Shown here: positions 15,279 through 23,890 of the stretch, piece after piece
Layout: each line of letters starts with the position of its first letter
How positions within the stretch are numbered: position 1 is the stretch's first letter
NCBI RefSeq assembly: GCF_037044555.1
Contig: NZ_CP146275.1
Location: 2,212,501-2,276,500 of the forward strand
Length of the DNA stretch: 64,000 bases
Direction of reading: 5' to 3'
DNA from: Pelagibacterium nitratireducens
GTDB taxonomy: Bacteria; Pseudomonadota; Alphaproteobacteria; Rhizobiales; Devosiaceae
Position numbers and translations under genes: made by a program
Notes under the pieces: model-generated
What the model saw: the letters and a program-made list of their open reading frames with translations, nothing else
Database searches by the model: none
What the model was told of the DNA's origin: nothing

Positions 15279-16688
15279 ATGACGGGCCTTTCCGCAATGA
15301 CCGATGCCAACGCTCCGCTCGATGCCGTGCTTTCCCATGTCGATGCCAATGTCGACCAGAGCCTCGAGCGGCTGTTCACGCTTTTGCGGATTGCCTCGAT
15401 TTCCACCGACCCTGCCTATGCCGGAGAATGCCACAAGGCAGCCGAGTGGCTGACCAATGAACTGCAAGGTCTCGATTTCGATTCTGCCGTGCGCCCTACC
15501 CCCGGCCATCCGATGGTGGTGGGTCATCAGCGCAGCGATGTCGGGCCGAATGTCCTTTTCTACGGCCATTACGACGTCCAGCCGGTCGATCCGATCGAAC
15601 TCTGGACCAGCGAGCCGTTCGAGCCGAAAATTGGCGAGGAGAACGGGCGCAAGGTGATCCTTGCCCGCGGCGCGTCCGACGACAAGGGCCAGTTGATGAC
15701 TTTCATCGAGGCCTGCCGGGCCTATAAGGCGGTGCGCGGAACGCTGCCGGTTGGCGTTACCGTATTGCTCGAGGGGGAAGAAGAATCCGGATCGCCGTCG
15801 CTGGACGGTTTTCTCAAGGAGAACGCTGCCGAACTCAAGGCCGACATTGCGCTGGTTTGCGACACGGACATGTGGGACGAGGAAACGCCCTCGATCATCA
15901 CCATGCTGCGCGGGTTGATGGCCGACCAGGTCGAGATCCAGGCGGCGAGCCGCGACCTGCATTCGGGCATGTATGGCAACGCGGCGCGCAATCCCAATCA
16001 GGTGCTGGCCGAAATCATCGCCTCGCTGCGCAATCCCGATGGCTCGGTTGCCGTCGAGGGCTTTTACGACGACGTGCCCGAACTTCCCGCCGAGGTGGCC
16101 GAGCAGTGGAAGCGGCTGCCGTTCGACGAAAAGGCCTATCTGAGCGCTGTGGGCCTTTCCGAGCCCGCCGGCGAGAAAAACCGCTCAGTGCTCGAACAGA
16201 TCACCTCACGCCCGACCTGCGAGATCAACGGTATGTGGGGCGGCTATACGGGCGATGGGTTCAAGACGGTGATCCCGGCCAAGGCGGGAGCCAAGATATC
16301 GTTCCGGCTGGTGGGCAATCAGGACCCGCACAAGATCCGCAAGGCCTTTCGCGCCCATGTCGAAGCGCGGGTGCCGGCAGATTGCACTGTGACCTTCCAC
16401 GAACATGGTGCGAGCCCGGCATCGGTGGTGCCTTCGGACGGCGCCATGCTGCAAAAGGCGCTCGGGGCGCTGACCGACGAGTGGGGCCGTGAGGCCGCTA
16501 TTGCGGGTTCGGGCGGCTCCATACCGATCGTGGGCGATTTCAAGCGCAAGCTGGGCATGGATTCGCTGCTGATCGGGTATGCCCAGACCGACGACCGTAT
16601 CCACTCGCCCAATGAAAAGTACAATCTCGAGAGCTACCACAAGGGAATCCGGTCCTGGGTTCGGGTGCTCGACGCGCTGTCGAAATAA
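15279..16688 (+). CDS. M20/M25/M40 family metallo-hydrolase (dipeptidase type)
   Basis: 469-residue zinc peptidase of the M20 family (CNDP/ArgE-like dipeptidase group). Metal-site motifs are visible: FYGHYDVQPVDP (first His-x-Asp), ARGASDDKGQ (bridging Asp), LLEGEEESGSP (catalytic Glu pair) and VCDTDMW. A dimerisation (lid) domain follows, with the conserved RDLHSGMYGN. The C-terminal part has GSGGSIPIV and the last metal ligand in DDRIHSPNEKYN. Two ATGs, 15279 and 15297, are possible; neither has a good ribosome site, and MTDANAPLD at 15297 may be the true start. Cytoplasmic, probably cleaves dipeptides or N-acyl amino acids. Confidence 0.92.
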   Translation: MTGLSAMTDANAPLDAVLSHVDANVDQSLERLFTLLRIASISTDPAYAGECHKAAEWLTNELQGLDFDSAVRPTPGHPMVVGHQRSDVGPNVLFYGHYDVQPVDPIELWTSEPFEPKIGEENGRKVILARGASDDKGQLMTFIEACRAYKAVRGTLPVGVTVLLEGEEESGSPSLDGFLKENAAELKADIALVCDTDMWDEETPSIITMLRGLMADQVEIQAASRDLHSGMYGNAARNPNQVLAEIIASLRNPDGSVAVEGFYDDVPELPAEVAEQWKRLPFDEKAYLSAVGLSEPAGEKNRSVLEQITSRPTCEINGMWGGYTGDGFKTVIPAKAGAKISFRLVGNQDPHKIRKAFRAHVEARVPADCTVTFHEHGASPASVVPSDGAMLQKALGALTDEWGREAAIAGSGGSIPIVGDFKRKLGMDSLLIGYAQTDDRIHSPNEKYNLESYHKGIRSWVRVLDALSK

Positions 16689-16754
16689 CGGCGCAACCTG
16701 ATCCAGAGCGAACCCGTTTCGTACTGATTGTCAGATCGATCGAAAGGGCAAGCG

Positions 16755-17507
16755 ATGGCTAAGGTTGCATGGGTGCTTGGCGGTGGTTCGGGAATCGGCG
16801 CCGAGACGGTGAAACAGCTTTGCCAGCGCGGTTGGACCGTCGCCATTTCGGGACGACGCGAACAGCCGCTCAATGCGCTGTCGGTCAGCCATGGCGCGCG
16901 CCCCTACCCGCTCGACGTGACCGATTTCGATGCGGTCAAGACCACCCTCGCAAGCATCGCCGAGGAATTGGGCAAGATCGATCTCGTTGTGTTTTCAGTC
17001 GCTGCCTGGGAGGTTACCGAGCCGGGGCGGTACGATTACGAGAGCTACGCCAAAATCATAGACACAAACCTGTTGGGCGCCATGCGGATCATCGACCCGG
17101 TCGTCGCTCAGATGCGCAAGCAGGGGTTTGGCGAGATCGCGCTGGTGGCCTCGGTCGCGGGCTATTTCGGGCTACCGCGCTCGGCGGCCTACTCGTCGGG
17201 AAAATCGGCAATGATTACGCTGGCCGAGACCATGCGGACAGAGCTTGCGGCCGACAATATATCGGTGCGGGTTATCTGCCCGGGCTTCGTCAAGACCGAC
17301 CTCACGGCCAAGAACGATTTTCCGATGCCGTTTCTCATGGAAGCCGACGATGCGGGCAAGCGGATAGCCGATGGCCTGCTCAACTCGAAAAAATTCGAGA
17401 TTGCATTCCCCCTGCCGTTCGTCCTGATCCTGAAGACGATCCGGCTGTTGCCCTACCCGGTGTTTTTTGCCCTGATGTCGCGGCTGATTTCGCAGCCGTC
17501 GAAATGA
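16755..17507 (+). CDS. Short-chain dehydrogenase/reductase (SDR)
   Basis: 250-residue classical SDR. Start at 16755 (MAKVAWVLGGGSGIG) follows GAAAGGG. The cofactor motif GGGSGIG is near the N-terminus. The catalytic set is readable as Ser in VASVAGYFGLP and Tyr-x3-Lys in AAYSSGKSA, with VRVICPGFVKTD following as in the family. A hydrophobic C-terminal stretch (FPLPFVLILKTIRLLPYPVFFALM) suggests membrane association and a lipid-like substrate; this is inferred. It follows the peptidase by 66 bases and faces the siderophore operon across a bidirectional terminator. Confidence 0.9.
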   Translation: MAKVAWVLGGGSGIGAETVKQLCQRGWTVAISGRREQPLNALSVSHGARPYPLDVTDFDAVKTTLASIAEELGKIDLVVFSVAAWEVTEPGRYDYESYAKIIDTNLLGAMRIIDPVVAQMRKQGFGEIALVASVAGYFGLPRSAAYSSGKSAMITLAETMRTELAADNISVRVICPGFVKTDLTAKNDFPMPFLMEADDAGKRIADGLLNSKKFEIAFPLPFVLILKTIRLLPYPVFFALMSRLISQPSK

Positions 17508-17508
17508 G

Positions 17509-17534
17509 AACGGGCGGCGCAATGGCCGCCCGTT
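17509..17534. terminator. Bidirectional terminator between SDR and siderophore operon
   Basis: AACGGGCGGC (17509-17518) pairs perfectly with GCCGCCCGTT (17525-17534) around a 6-base loop, between two convergent genes. Flanking T-rich bases (TCCTTATT on plus, TTCTCATTTC on minus) are modest. Confidence 0.7.
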
Positions 17535-17537
17535 TCC

Positions 17538-18488
17538 TTATTGGGTCACCACTTCGGAGCGCTCGATCAGTGCGGTCAGTTCCTCGAGCTCAGCCGCATA
17601 GGAGCCGTAGGTCCGGATCCACCAGGCTGGCCAATCGCCAACCTGACCGGCCCGCACGGCGTCGATGATTTCCGCAAGCGGCTGATTTTCAACAGCAGTG
17701 CGGACGTCATCTCCGCTGCGGTCATCCAGGAGCAAAACATCGGCAGGATAGGTGTCGGCGTTTTCCCAGCTCAGGATGCCCCAGTATTCCCCTTCGGGAG
17801 CGTCCGGCACGACGACATCGAGCCCCCAGTTGGTGAAATCCTGCAATTCGGCCGCCCCGGCGGGAGCCGCTACCATCAGGCTCTCGTCGCTCGCATAGGC
17901 GGCCATGACCTGGAGCCCGGGCTTCTCGCTTGCCGCAGCGGTCAGTTCGGTACGAGCCTGCTCGAAAGCTTCGCGCTGGCTGGCGATTTCGGGTGCATCC
18001 AGATCGGCCCCGAGCGCCTCGGCGAGTTCGCCATAAGCCTCGATCAAACCGAGAATGGAAGCGCCCTGTTCAATGCCGATGATGGGCGCAACGCCGGAAA
18101 ATTGGCCTTGCGGACTCATCTGGTCACCCCCGCTGTATGATTGGGTGCGCGGCCAGTATTCGGTAACGATCAGGTTGGGGTCCAGGGCCAGGAGGCTCTC
18201 GGGCTGCAGTTCGTTCCAGGCCGTGCGAATGACTTCGATCCCCGACAGGTCGAACTCGGCATAGCTTTTCCCCGAGGCGCTCTCGTCGATGAAAATTCCG
18301 ACCGGGTTCACCCCGAACTGCATCAGCCCGGCTGCCGAGGACGAGAAGGCCACGATCCGTTCGGGCGGGTTGTCGAGGGTAACCGTGTTTCCCGCGCCGT
18401 CGGTGAAGCTCCAGTCCTGAGCCATGGCCATGGATGCCGTTGCCGCCATGAGGACGGCAAGGGCAGATGTGATCGTCAGGCGTTTCAT
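17538..18488 (-). CDS. Siderophore-type ABC transporter substrate-binding protein (second copy)
   Basis: 316-residue periplasmic binding protein of the FecB/FepB class (cluster with two alpha/beta lobes). Signal peptide MKRLTITSALAVLMAATASMAMA, then WSFTDGAGNTVTLDNPPERIVAFSSSAAGLMQFG, the standard start of this class. Last gene of the operon 22439 to 17538, 22 bases after another binding protein gene. The two binding proteins differ strongly in sequence, so they probably bind different ferric chelates or the same chelate with different affinity and share one permease set. The exact ligand cannot be read. Confidence 0.88.
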   Translation of the reverse strand: MKRLTITSALAVLMAATASMAMAQDWSFTDGAGNTVTLDNPPERIVAFSSSAAGLMQFGVNPVGIFIDESASGKSYAEFDLSGIEVIRTAWNELQPESLLALDPNLIVTEYWPRTQSYSGGDQMSPQGQFSGVAPIIGIEQGASILGLIEAYGELAEALGADLDAPEIASQREAFEQARTELTAAASEKPGLQVMAAYASDESLMVAAPAGAAELQDFTNWGLDVVVPDAPEGEYWGILSWENADTYPADVLLLDDRSGDDVRTAVENQPLAEIIDAVRAGQVGDWPAWWIRTYGSYAAELEELTALIERSEVVTQ

Positions 18489-18510
18489 GAAACGCTCCCT
18501 TATGCTTGGG

Positions 18511-19470
18511 TTACTGTTCGAGGGTCTCGGCGAGCATCGGCACGAAACGGTCCATCATCCAGGGGATCGACAGCGGCGAGGGAGCCGACAGCGCCATGAC
18601 GAAGGCCCGATCGATCAGCGGAACGAAACGGTCGTTGGCAATGGGCTTCCAGCGCGCAAAAAGCGGGTTTGCCATGAGGGTGTCGAGATCGTCCTGGCTG
18701 GAGTACCAGGCAATGAAAATTTCAGCGTCGACGGTGTCGAGCTGCTCGAAGCTGACCTGCTGGACATAATTGTCGGTCGGCAGATCGTTTAGCGCCTCTG
18801 CCGGTACCAGCCCCAGGTCCTCCATCAAATGCACGCGGGGGTCCGAAGGGATATAGAACCCCACATTGCCCGCGTCCGAACCGCCGCCAAAGGCAAAGGT
18901 GCGGCCGGCAAACTGGGGATTGTCCGCCGCATACCGAGCGATGCCGTCCTGAGTGCTCGCGACAAGTCCGGCGGCCTCCTCGCTCCGCCCCATGGCAGCC
19001 CCGACAGTTTCGACCACATACTGCCAGCTGCCGGTCCAGGGTGCTTCCTTGAAGGCGACGGTTGGTGCGATGGCGGAGAGGCGGTCATAGTCGTCCTGGC
19101 TCAAACCGCTATAGGGGGCCAGGATCAGATCGGGCTCAAGTTCGAGAATCTGTTCGAACGGCAGGCCGTTGGCCGTGTCGAGGGCCAGGGGAAGGTCCGC
19201 GCCCAGATCCTCCACCGCTTCCTTTACCCAAGGCAGATAGCCGTTTTCATCGCCGCCCCATGTCTGGCTCTGGATGGCGATCGGAACCTCACCCAGCGCC
19301 AGGACTGTATCCTGAGCCATCCAGCTGAGCGTGACGATGCGTTCGGCTTCGGCGTCGATGACCGTCTCGCCATAGAAATGATCGAGGGTTACGGGAAAGG
19401 CATCCTGTCCGGTGGCAGGCATGGCAACGAGTGCGGCGGCGGATGCCGCTGCCAAGGCGATATGTCTCAT
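18511..19470 (-). CDS. Siderophore-type ABC transporter substrate-binding protein (first copy)
   Basis: 319-residue FecB-like periplasmic binding protein. Start at 19470 (MRHIALAAASAAALVAMPATGQ) with GAGGA upstream; residues 1-22 form a signal peptide. Mature start FPVTLDHFYGETVIDAEAERIVTLSWMAQDTVLALGEVPI and later LELEPDLILAPYSGLSQDDYDRLSAIAPTVAF are typical of iron-siderophore binding proteins. It starts 7 bases after the ATPase stop, so it is in the same transcript. Expected to deliver a ferric chelate to the FecCD-type permease pair encoded upstream. Regulation by iron is inferred from the operator at 22492-22506. Confidence 0.9.
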   Translation of the reverse strand: MRHIALAAASAAALVAMPATGQDAFPVTLDHFYGETVIDAEAERIVTLSWMAQDTVLALGEVPIAIQSQTWGGDENGYLPWVKEAVEDLGADLPLALDTANGLPFEQILELEPDLILAPYSGLSQDDYDRLSAIAPTVAFKEAPWTGSWQYVVETVGAAMGRSEEAAGLVASTQDGIARYAADNPQFAGRTFAFGGGSDAGNVGFYIPSDPRVHLMEDLGLVPAEALNDLPTDNYVQQVSFEQLDTVDAEIFIAWYSSQDDLDTLMANPLFARWKPIANDRFVPLIDRAFVMALSAPSPLSIPWMMDRFVPMLAETLEQ

Positions 19471-19477
19471 GATGTCC

Positions 19478-20326
19478 TCATGTTTGAGCCGGTTGGGGTT
19501 CGGCGTGAGGAATCGAACCGCGGGGAATGACCATGGGCGTTTTGGCCAATGGATCTTCGATGATGATGCAGGGCAGTCCGAAGGCCTCTTCGACAAGGTC
19601 TGCGGTGATGATCTCGGCCGGAGCGCCTTCGGCGAGAATCTGGCCGTCCCGCATCGCGATGATGTGGCTTGCATAGCGGCAGGCATGGTTGAGATCGTGC
19701 AGGACGGCGACAACGGTGTGGCCGTCGCGCGCGTTGAGCGCGCTCAACAGCTCGAGCAGCTCGATCTGGTGGGCAATGTCGAGATAGGTGGTCGGCTCGT
19801 CGAGCAGCAGCATCGGGGTCTGCTGGGCCAGAACCATGGCCACCCAGACGCGCTGGCGCTGGCCACCCGAGAGTTCGTCGACCAGCCGGTGTGACAGCGG
19901 CGTGATCTTTGTGGCTTCCATGGCGCCCACGACCGCCGCTTCATCTTCCACCGACCATTGGCGGATGAATTTCTGATGCGGATACCGGCCGCGCGCCACA
20001 AGGTCGGCGACGGTTATGCCCTCGGGGGCAATCGAGGTCTGCGGCAGCAGGCCCAGACGGCGGGCGACCTCCTTGGCCGGGTAGTGCGAAATTGCCTTGC
20101 CGTCGAGCATGACCTGGCCCTGGCTGGGCTGGATGAGGCGCGACAGAGCCCGCAGCAACGTCGATTTTCCGCACGCATTGGCGCCCACGATAACCGTAAA
20201 GCCGGCGTCGGGGATCTGGACCGAAAGTTCGCGCGAGATCACCCGGTTGTCGTATCCGATGGTCGCCTTGTCCGCGGAAAGCCGCGACATGCCGGCCGGT
20301 CCGGCGGGATCGACATGCTTGTTCAT
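19478..20326 (-). CDS. Siderophore ABC transporter ATP-binding protein (FepC/FecE type)
   Basis: 282-residue ATPase. Walker A is GANACGKST, the signature LSGGQRQRVWVAM, Walker B PMLLLDEPTTYLD and the switch His is in VLHDLNHA, all typical of FepC/FhuC. The Q-loop region reads LGLLPQ. I chose the ATG at 20326 (MNKHVDPAG), with AGGGGA upstream; an ATG at 20344 overlaps the permease stop and is an alternative. A short C-terminal tail (PMVIPRGSIPHAEPQPAQT) is longer than in FepC. Energises the permease pair 20341-22439. Confidence 0.94.
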   Translation of the reverse strand: MNKHVDPAGPAGMSRLSADKATIGYDNRVISRELSVQIPDAGFTVIVGANACGKSTLLRALSRLIQPSQGQVMLDGKAISHYPAKEVARRLGLLPQTSIAPEGITVADLVARGRYPHQKFIRQWSVEDEAAVVGAMEATKITPLSHRLVDELSGGQRQRVWVAMVLAQQTPMLLLDEPTTYLDIAHQIELLELLSALNARDGHTVVAVLHDLNHACRYASHIIAMRDGQILAEGAPAEIITADLVEEAFGLPCIIIEDPLAKTPMVIPRGSIPHAEPQPAQT

Positions 20327-20340
20327 TTTCAAATCCCCTG

Positions 20341-21393
20341 TCATTGCCGCCTGGCTTCCCGCATCAGCAGCCAGACGAAATACAGCCCCCCGATGGAGAC
20401 GGTGACCACGCCCACCGGCAGCTGGGTTGGCGCAAAGACGCGCTGTGCCAGAAAATCCGCTACAGCGAGCAGCAGCGCGCCCATTGCCGCAGACGGAAGC
20501 AGCGCCACCCCGGCGGCTCCGGTCACCCGGCGGGCGATCTGCGGGGCGGCCAGCGCAACAAACGAAATCGGTCCGGCCACGGCGGTCGCGGTCGCCGTCA
20601 GCGCCACCCCGAGAACCAGCAGGGCCAGCCGCACAGGCTCGGCGCGAATACCGAGGGCGCGCGCTGCGTCGTCGCCCATTTCGAGCTGTTTCATGGGACG
20701 TCCCAGGATCAGCACCAGCGGCATCAGAACGCCGAGCACCACGAGCGTCGGCCAGAGCTTGTCCAGGCCGAGCCCGTTGAGAGAGCCAGCGCCCCATACG
20801 GCCGCGGCCATCGCCACCTCGAGCTTGGCGCGCAGCATCAGCCATGTGTTGAGCGAGGAGAGCATGGCGCTCATGCCGATGCCGACGATGATGAGCCGGA
20901 AGCCCTGCACGCCGCGCCGCCAGGCCAGCGCATAGACGGCGAGCGCGGTCAGCACGCCACCGAGCAAAGCTCCGCCTGCGATCTGATAATAATTGCCCGA
21001 AAAGACGATGATGGCGATCAGCGCGCCAGTGTAGGCGCCCGAATTGAAGCCGATCACGTCGGGACTGCCGAGCGGATTGCGGGTGAGCGACTGGAACACG
21101 GCGCCGCTCATCCCCAGGGCGGCGCCAAGGATGACCGCCAGCAGGGAGCGCGGCAGGCGCCATTCGACGACCACCATGTGGATTCGGCCATCGGCCTGCC
21201 CGATCAGCGCCGCGATGACATCGGGCAGCGCGACGGGATATTCACCACTCGCCAGCGCCAGCAAGGTAACACCGAGGGCGGCTGCGAACATGATGGCGAC
21301 CAGCGCCATGACGCGCATATCGAGCCGCATGGTGACCCGGCCATCGAACAGGCGCAGAATTTTCGTGGGCCGGCCGAAATCGATGGCGCTCAT
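20341..21393 (-). CDS. FecCD-type siderophore ABC transporter permease
   Basis: 350-residue inner-membrane permease with about nine hydrophobic helices. Family hallmarks: LPRSLLAVILGAALGMSGAVFQSLTRNPLGSPDVIGFNSGA and VAGPISFVALAAPQIARRVTG (the loop that contacts the ATPase). Start overlaps the stop of the first permease as ATGA (21390-21393), so the two are translationally coupled and probably form the heterodimeric channel. Length fits FepD/FepG. The ~30-residue N-terminal tail before the first helix is slightly long. Confidence 0.94.
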   Translation of the reverse strand: MSAIDFGRPTKILRLFDGRVTMRLDMRVMALVAIMFAAALGVTLLALASGEYPVALPDVIAALIGQADGRIHMVVVEWRLPRSLLAVILGAALGMSGAVFQSLTRNPLGSPDVIGFNSGAYTGALIAIIVFSGNYYQIAGGALLGGVLTALAVYALAWRRGVQGFRLIIVGIGMSAMLSSLNTWLMLRAKLEVAMAAAVWGAGSLNGLGLDKLWPTLVVLGVLMPLVLILGRPMKQLEMGDDAARALGIRAEPVRLALLVLGVALTATATAVAGPISFVALAAPQIARRVTGAAGVALLPSAAMGALLLAVADFLAQRVFAPTQLPVGVVTVSIGGLYFVWLLMREARRQ

Positions 21394-22439
21394 AGTCCGC
21401 TTACCTTGCGCCTGCGGGCCAGAAGGATCAGCACCGGCGCGCCGATGAAGGCGGTGACGATGGCAACCTGGATTTCGCCGGGCCGCATGACAATGCGCCC
21501 GATGATGTCGGAGATCAAAAGCAGCACCGGCGCCAGAACAACGGTATAGGCCATGATCCAGCGTTGGTCGGGCCCTACGATCCAGCGCGCGACGTGCGGT
21601 ACCATCAGGCCCACAAACCCTATGGGGCCGACGGCAGCGGTCGCACCGCCGGCAAGCAGTGTGACCGCGATCACGACCACCGTGCGAACGCGCACGATGT
21701 TGGCGCCCAGCGATTTTGCCAGGTCGTCGCCCAGCGCGACCGCATTGAGCGGACGGGCCATCAGGGCGGCCAGCAGCAGGCCGACAATGAGGAAGGGCGC
21801 CACTGTCGTCACCGCCTCATAGGTGCCGCCGCTCAGCGCACCGGCAGCCCAGAAACGCATGCGATCGAATGCCGTGGGGTTGAGGAGCGTGAGGGCCGTG
21901 GACACACCACCGAGGATCGCCCCGATGGCGACGCCGGCAAGGGTCAGCGTGACCGGGGTGGCCCCGTTGCGCCCCGATGAGCCCACGACATAGACCATAA
22001 CCGTGGTGATGATGGCGCCGAGAAAGGCGAACCAGATGTAAGACTGCAGTGAGGTCATGCCGAGATAGCCCACGGCGATCAAAACGAAAAAGCTCGCGCC
22101 CGCATTGACGCCGAGAATGCCCGGATCGGCCAGGGGATTGCGGGTCAGAGCCTGAATGAGCGCACCGGACGTTCCAAGCGCTGCGCCGATCAAGAGCCCG
22201 AGCATCGTGCGCGGCAGGCGCAGGGTCCGGACGATGGCGTGGTCGTTGGAATCGTCATAGGCGAACAGCGCATCGATGACAGTGGGCACAGGGATGTCGC
22301 GGGAGCCGACGGCGATACTGGCGAGCACCGCCACGAGCAGCACTGCAAGGCAGATCATCAGCCCCAAAAAGCGCCGGGCATTGTTTGCGGCGACGCCGGG
22401 CCGGCGTGCAGCCTGAGCTTGTTCGGCAATAGCAGTCAC
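21390..22439 (-). CDS. FecCD-type siderophore ABC transporter permease (first gene of operon)
   Basis: 349-residue inner-membrane permease. Hallmarks: LPRTMLGLLIGAALGTSGALIQALTRNPLADPGILGVNAGA and AAVGPIGFVGLMVPHVARWIVG. It is the first gene of the five-gene iron operon (permease, permease, ATPase, binding protein, binding protein). This order is unusual because the binding proteins come last. A TGA-N9-TCA operator 53-67 bases upstream of the start overlaps the -35 region, pointing to repression by RirA when iron is sufficient. Substrate inferred as a ferric siderophore. Confidence 0.94.
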   Translation of the reverse strand: MTAIAEQAQAARRPGVAANNARRFLGLMICLAVLLVAVLASIAVGSRDIPVPTVIDALFAYDDSNDHAIVRTLRLPRTMLGLLIGAALGTSGALIQALTRNPLADPGILGVNAGASFFVLIAVGYLGMTSLQSYIWFAFLGAIITTVMVYVVGSSGRNGATPVTLTLAGVAIGAILGGVSTALTLLNPTAFDRMRFWAAGALSGGTYEAVTTVAPFLIVGLLLAALMARPLNAVALGDDLAKSLGANIVRVRTVVVIAVTLLAGGATAAVGPIGFVGLMVPHVARWIVGPDQRWIMAYTVVLAPVLLLISDIIGRIVMRPGEIQVAIVTAFIGAPVLILLARRRKVSGL

Positions 22440-22491
22440 GTGGCCAATCGCTCCGGCGATAGTCAGCGGAATTGGGCCTAGCTATATTTTA

Positions 22492-22506
22492 TGATTTAGA
22501 CAGTCA
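22492..22506 (-). promoter_or_regulatory. RirA-type iron-responsive operator before siderophore operon
   Basis: TGATTTAGACAGTCA fits TGA-N9-TCA, the known iron-responsive operator of rhizobial RirA. On the minus strand it overlaps a TTGACT -35 box (22502-22507); the -10 box is uncertain (TAGCTA at 17 bases or TATAGC at 15). It is 53-67 bases upstream of the permease start. Confidence 0.7.
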
Positions 22507-22531
22507 AGTTAAATGCGCCCGCGCGCCTGCG

Positions 22532-23764
22532 CTATTGCTGGCGCCGATATTGATAAATGCCGACGTCGATCGTGCCTTCGGTGAATCCGGCTTCGCAATA
22601 GGCCAGGTAGTAGAGCCATTTGCGCTTGAAAGCCTCGTCATAGCCGAGCTTTGCTATGGTATCCCAACGCTCGATAAACCGCTTGCTCCAAGCGCGCAGG
22701 GTGCGGGCATAATCGAGCCGGAAACAATCGGTCGCCTCGAGCACGAGCCCGACCCTGGATGCAGCCTCTTTCATCACCGTCTTGGTGAGCAGCATGCCGC
22801 CAGGGAAGATGTAGCGCTGGATGAAGTCGGGATAGGCCTTGTAGGTTTCAAAGTCACGCTCGGCGATGGTGATGGCCTGAATGGCGGCGGTGCCGCCCGG
22901 CTTGAGCCTGTCGTGGACGGTCTTGAAATAGTCGGGCCAGTTTTCCTCGCCGACCGCCTCGATCATTTCGATGGAAGCGACGTGATCGAAGGCGCCCCTG
23001 GTGTCGCGATAATCTTCGAAAACCAGTTCTCCGAAATCGGAGAGCCCCTGGCTCTCGAGCCGGTCGACACCGTATTTGAGCTGCTCACGCGACAGCGTGA
23101 TCCCCCGCAAGTGCGCACCGGTCCGCGCGGCGGTCTCGGCAAAGCCGCCCCAGCCGCAGCCGATTTCGAGCACATGATGGCCCGGCCTTATGCCGGCCAT
23201 TACCATGATGCGCTGATATTTGGCGCGCTGAGCCTCTTCGAGAGAAATGTCCTGACCGGCAAAATAGGCCGAAGAATAGGTCATGGAGGGATCAAGCCAT
23301 TCGGCGTAGAAATCATTGCCGAGGTCATAGTGCTCGGCGATGTTTTTCTGACTGCCCTCTCGGGTGTTTGGCCGGGACATGTGGTAGGCCAGATCCTGGG
23401 CCGTGCGGCGAAAAATGCCGGGATTGGCCTTGTCGAAAATGTCGCGGTTCTGGAGAAAAAACCGGAAAAGAGCCGTAAGATCCTTAATCTCGATGTCGCC
23501 ACGCATATAGGCTTCGGCAAAGCCGAGCGTACCGCGCCGCATTGCGGCCTTGAGCACCTTGAAATTATTGAGCTTGAGAAAGGCGTGCTCGCCGGTAGTG
23601 GCGTCACCCAGCGTGCGGCAGCGTCCGCTAGGGAACGTTACGGTTATGGCGCCCTTGTGCGGAATGCCCATCAGCGCTGCGCCGATTTTTTCGAGCAACA
23701 CCGACTTGATCCGCGTACCCAAGCCGGGCCGCGGCTGCTCCCGATCAAACGTTGCCTGACTCAT
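22532..23764 (-). CDS. cfa: Cyclopropane-fatty-acyl-phospholipid synthase
   Basis: 410-residue SAM-dependent enzyme that adds a methylene bridge to unsaturated fatty-acyl chains of membrane phospholipids. The SAM-binding motif I is LEIGCGWGG (199-207). Other CFA signatures visible are EHYDLGNDFYAEWLDPSMTYSSAYF, SIEMIEAVGEENW and FIQRYIFPGGMLL. The N-terminal ~120 residues are the usual CFA N-terminal lipid-interaction domain. It is transcribed toward the iron operon but ends before that operon's operator. Full length. Confidence 0.94.
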   Translation of the reverse strand: MSQATFDREQPRPGLGTRIKSVLLEKIGAALMGIPHKGAITVTFPSGRCRTLGDATTGEHAFLKLNNFKVLKAAMRRGTLGFAEAYMRGDIEIKDLTALFRFFLQNRDIFDKANPGIFRRTAQDLAYHMSRPNTREGSQKNIAEHYDLGNDFYAEWLDPSMTYSSAYFAGQDISLEEAQRAKYQRIMVMAGIRPGHHVLEIGCGWGGFAETAARTGAHLRGITLSREQLKYGVDRLESQGLSDFGELVFEDYRDTRGAFDHVASIEMIEAVGEENWPDYFKTVHDRLKPGGTAAIQAITIAERDFETYKAYPDFIQRYIFPGGMLLTKTVMKEAASRVGLVLEATDCFRLDYARTLRAWSKRFIERWDTIAKLGYDEAFKRKWLYYLAYCEAGFTEGTIDVGIYQYRRQQ

Positions 23765-23890
23765 TGATTCTCATCCCCTGCCTACGGGCAACTGAAGCTG
23801 CTGTGTTTGTCCCTATACGAACCGGAAGCGGCTCCAGATTAGTGCGCCGACAGACGATCTTAACCGCCATGCCGGGCGATGCAAGTCTGG

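Noticed and set aside
20330..21163. Upstream extension of the siderophore ATPase frame.
   Set aside because: It runs through the permease gene in another frame and gives Ala/Arg-rich nonsense; the ATPase starts at 20326 with a ribosome site.
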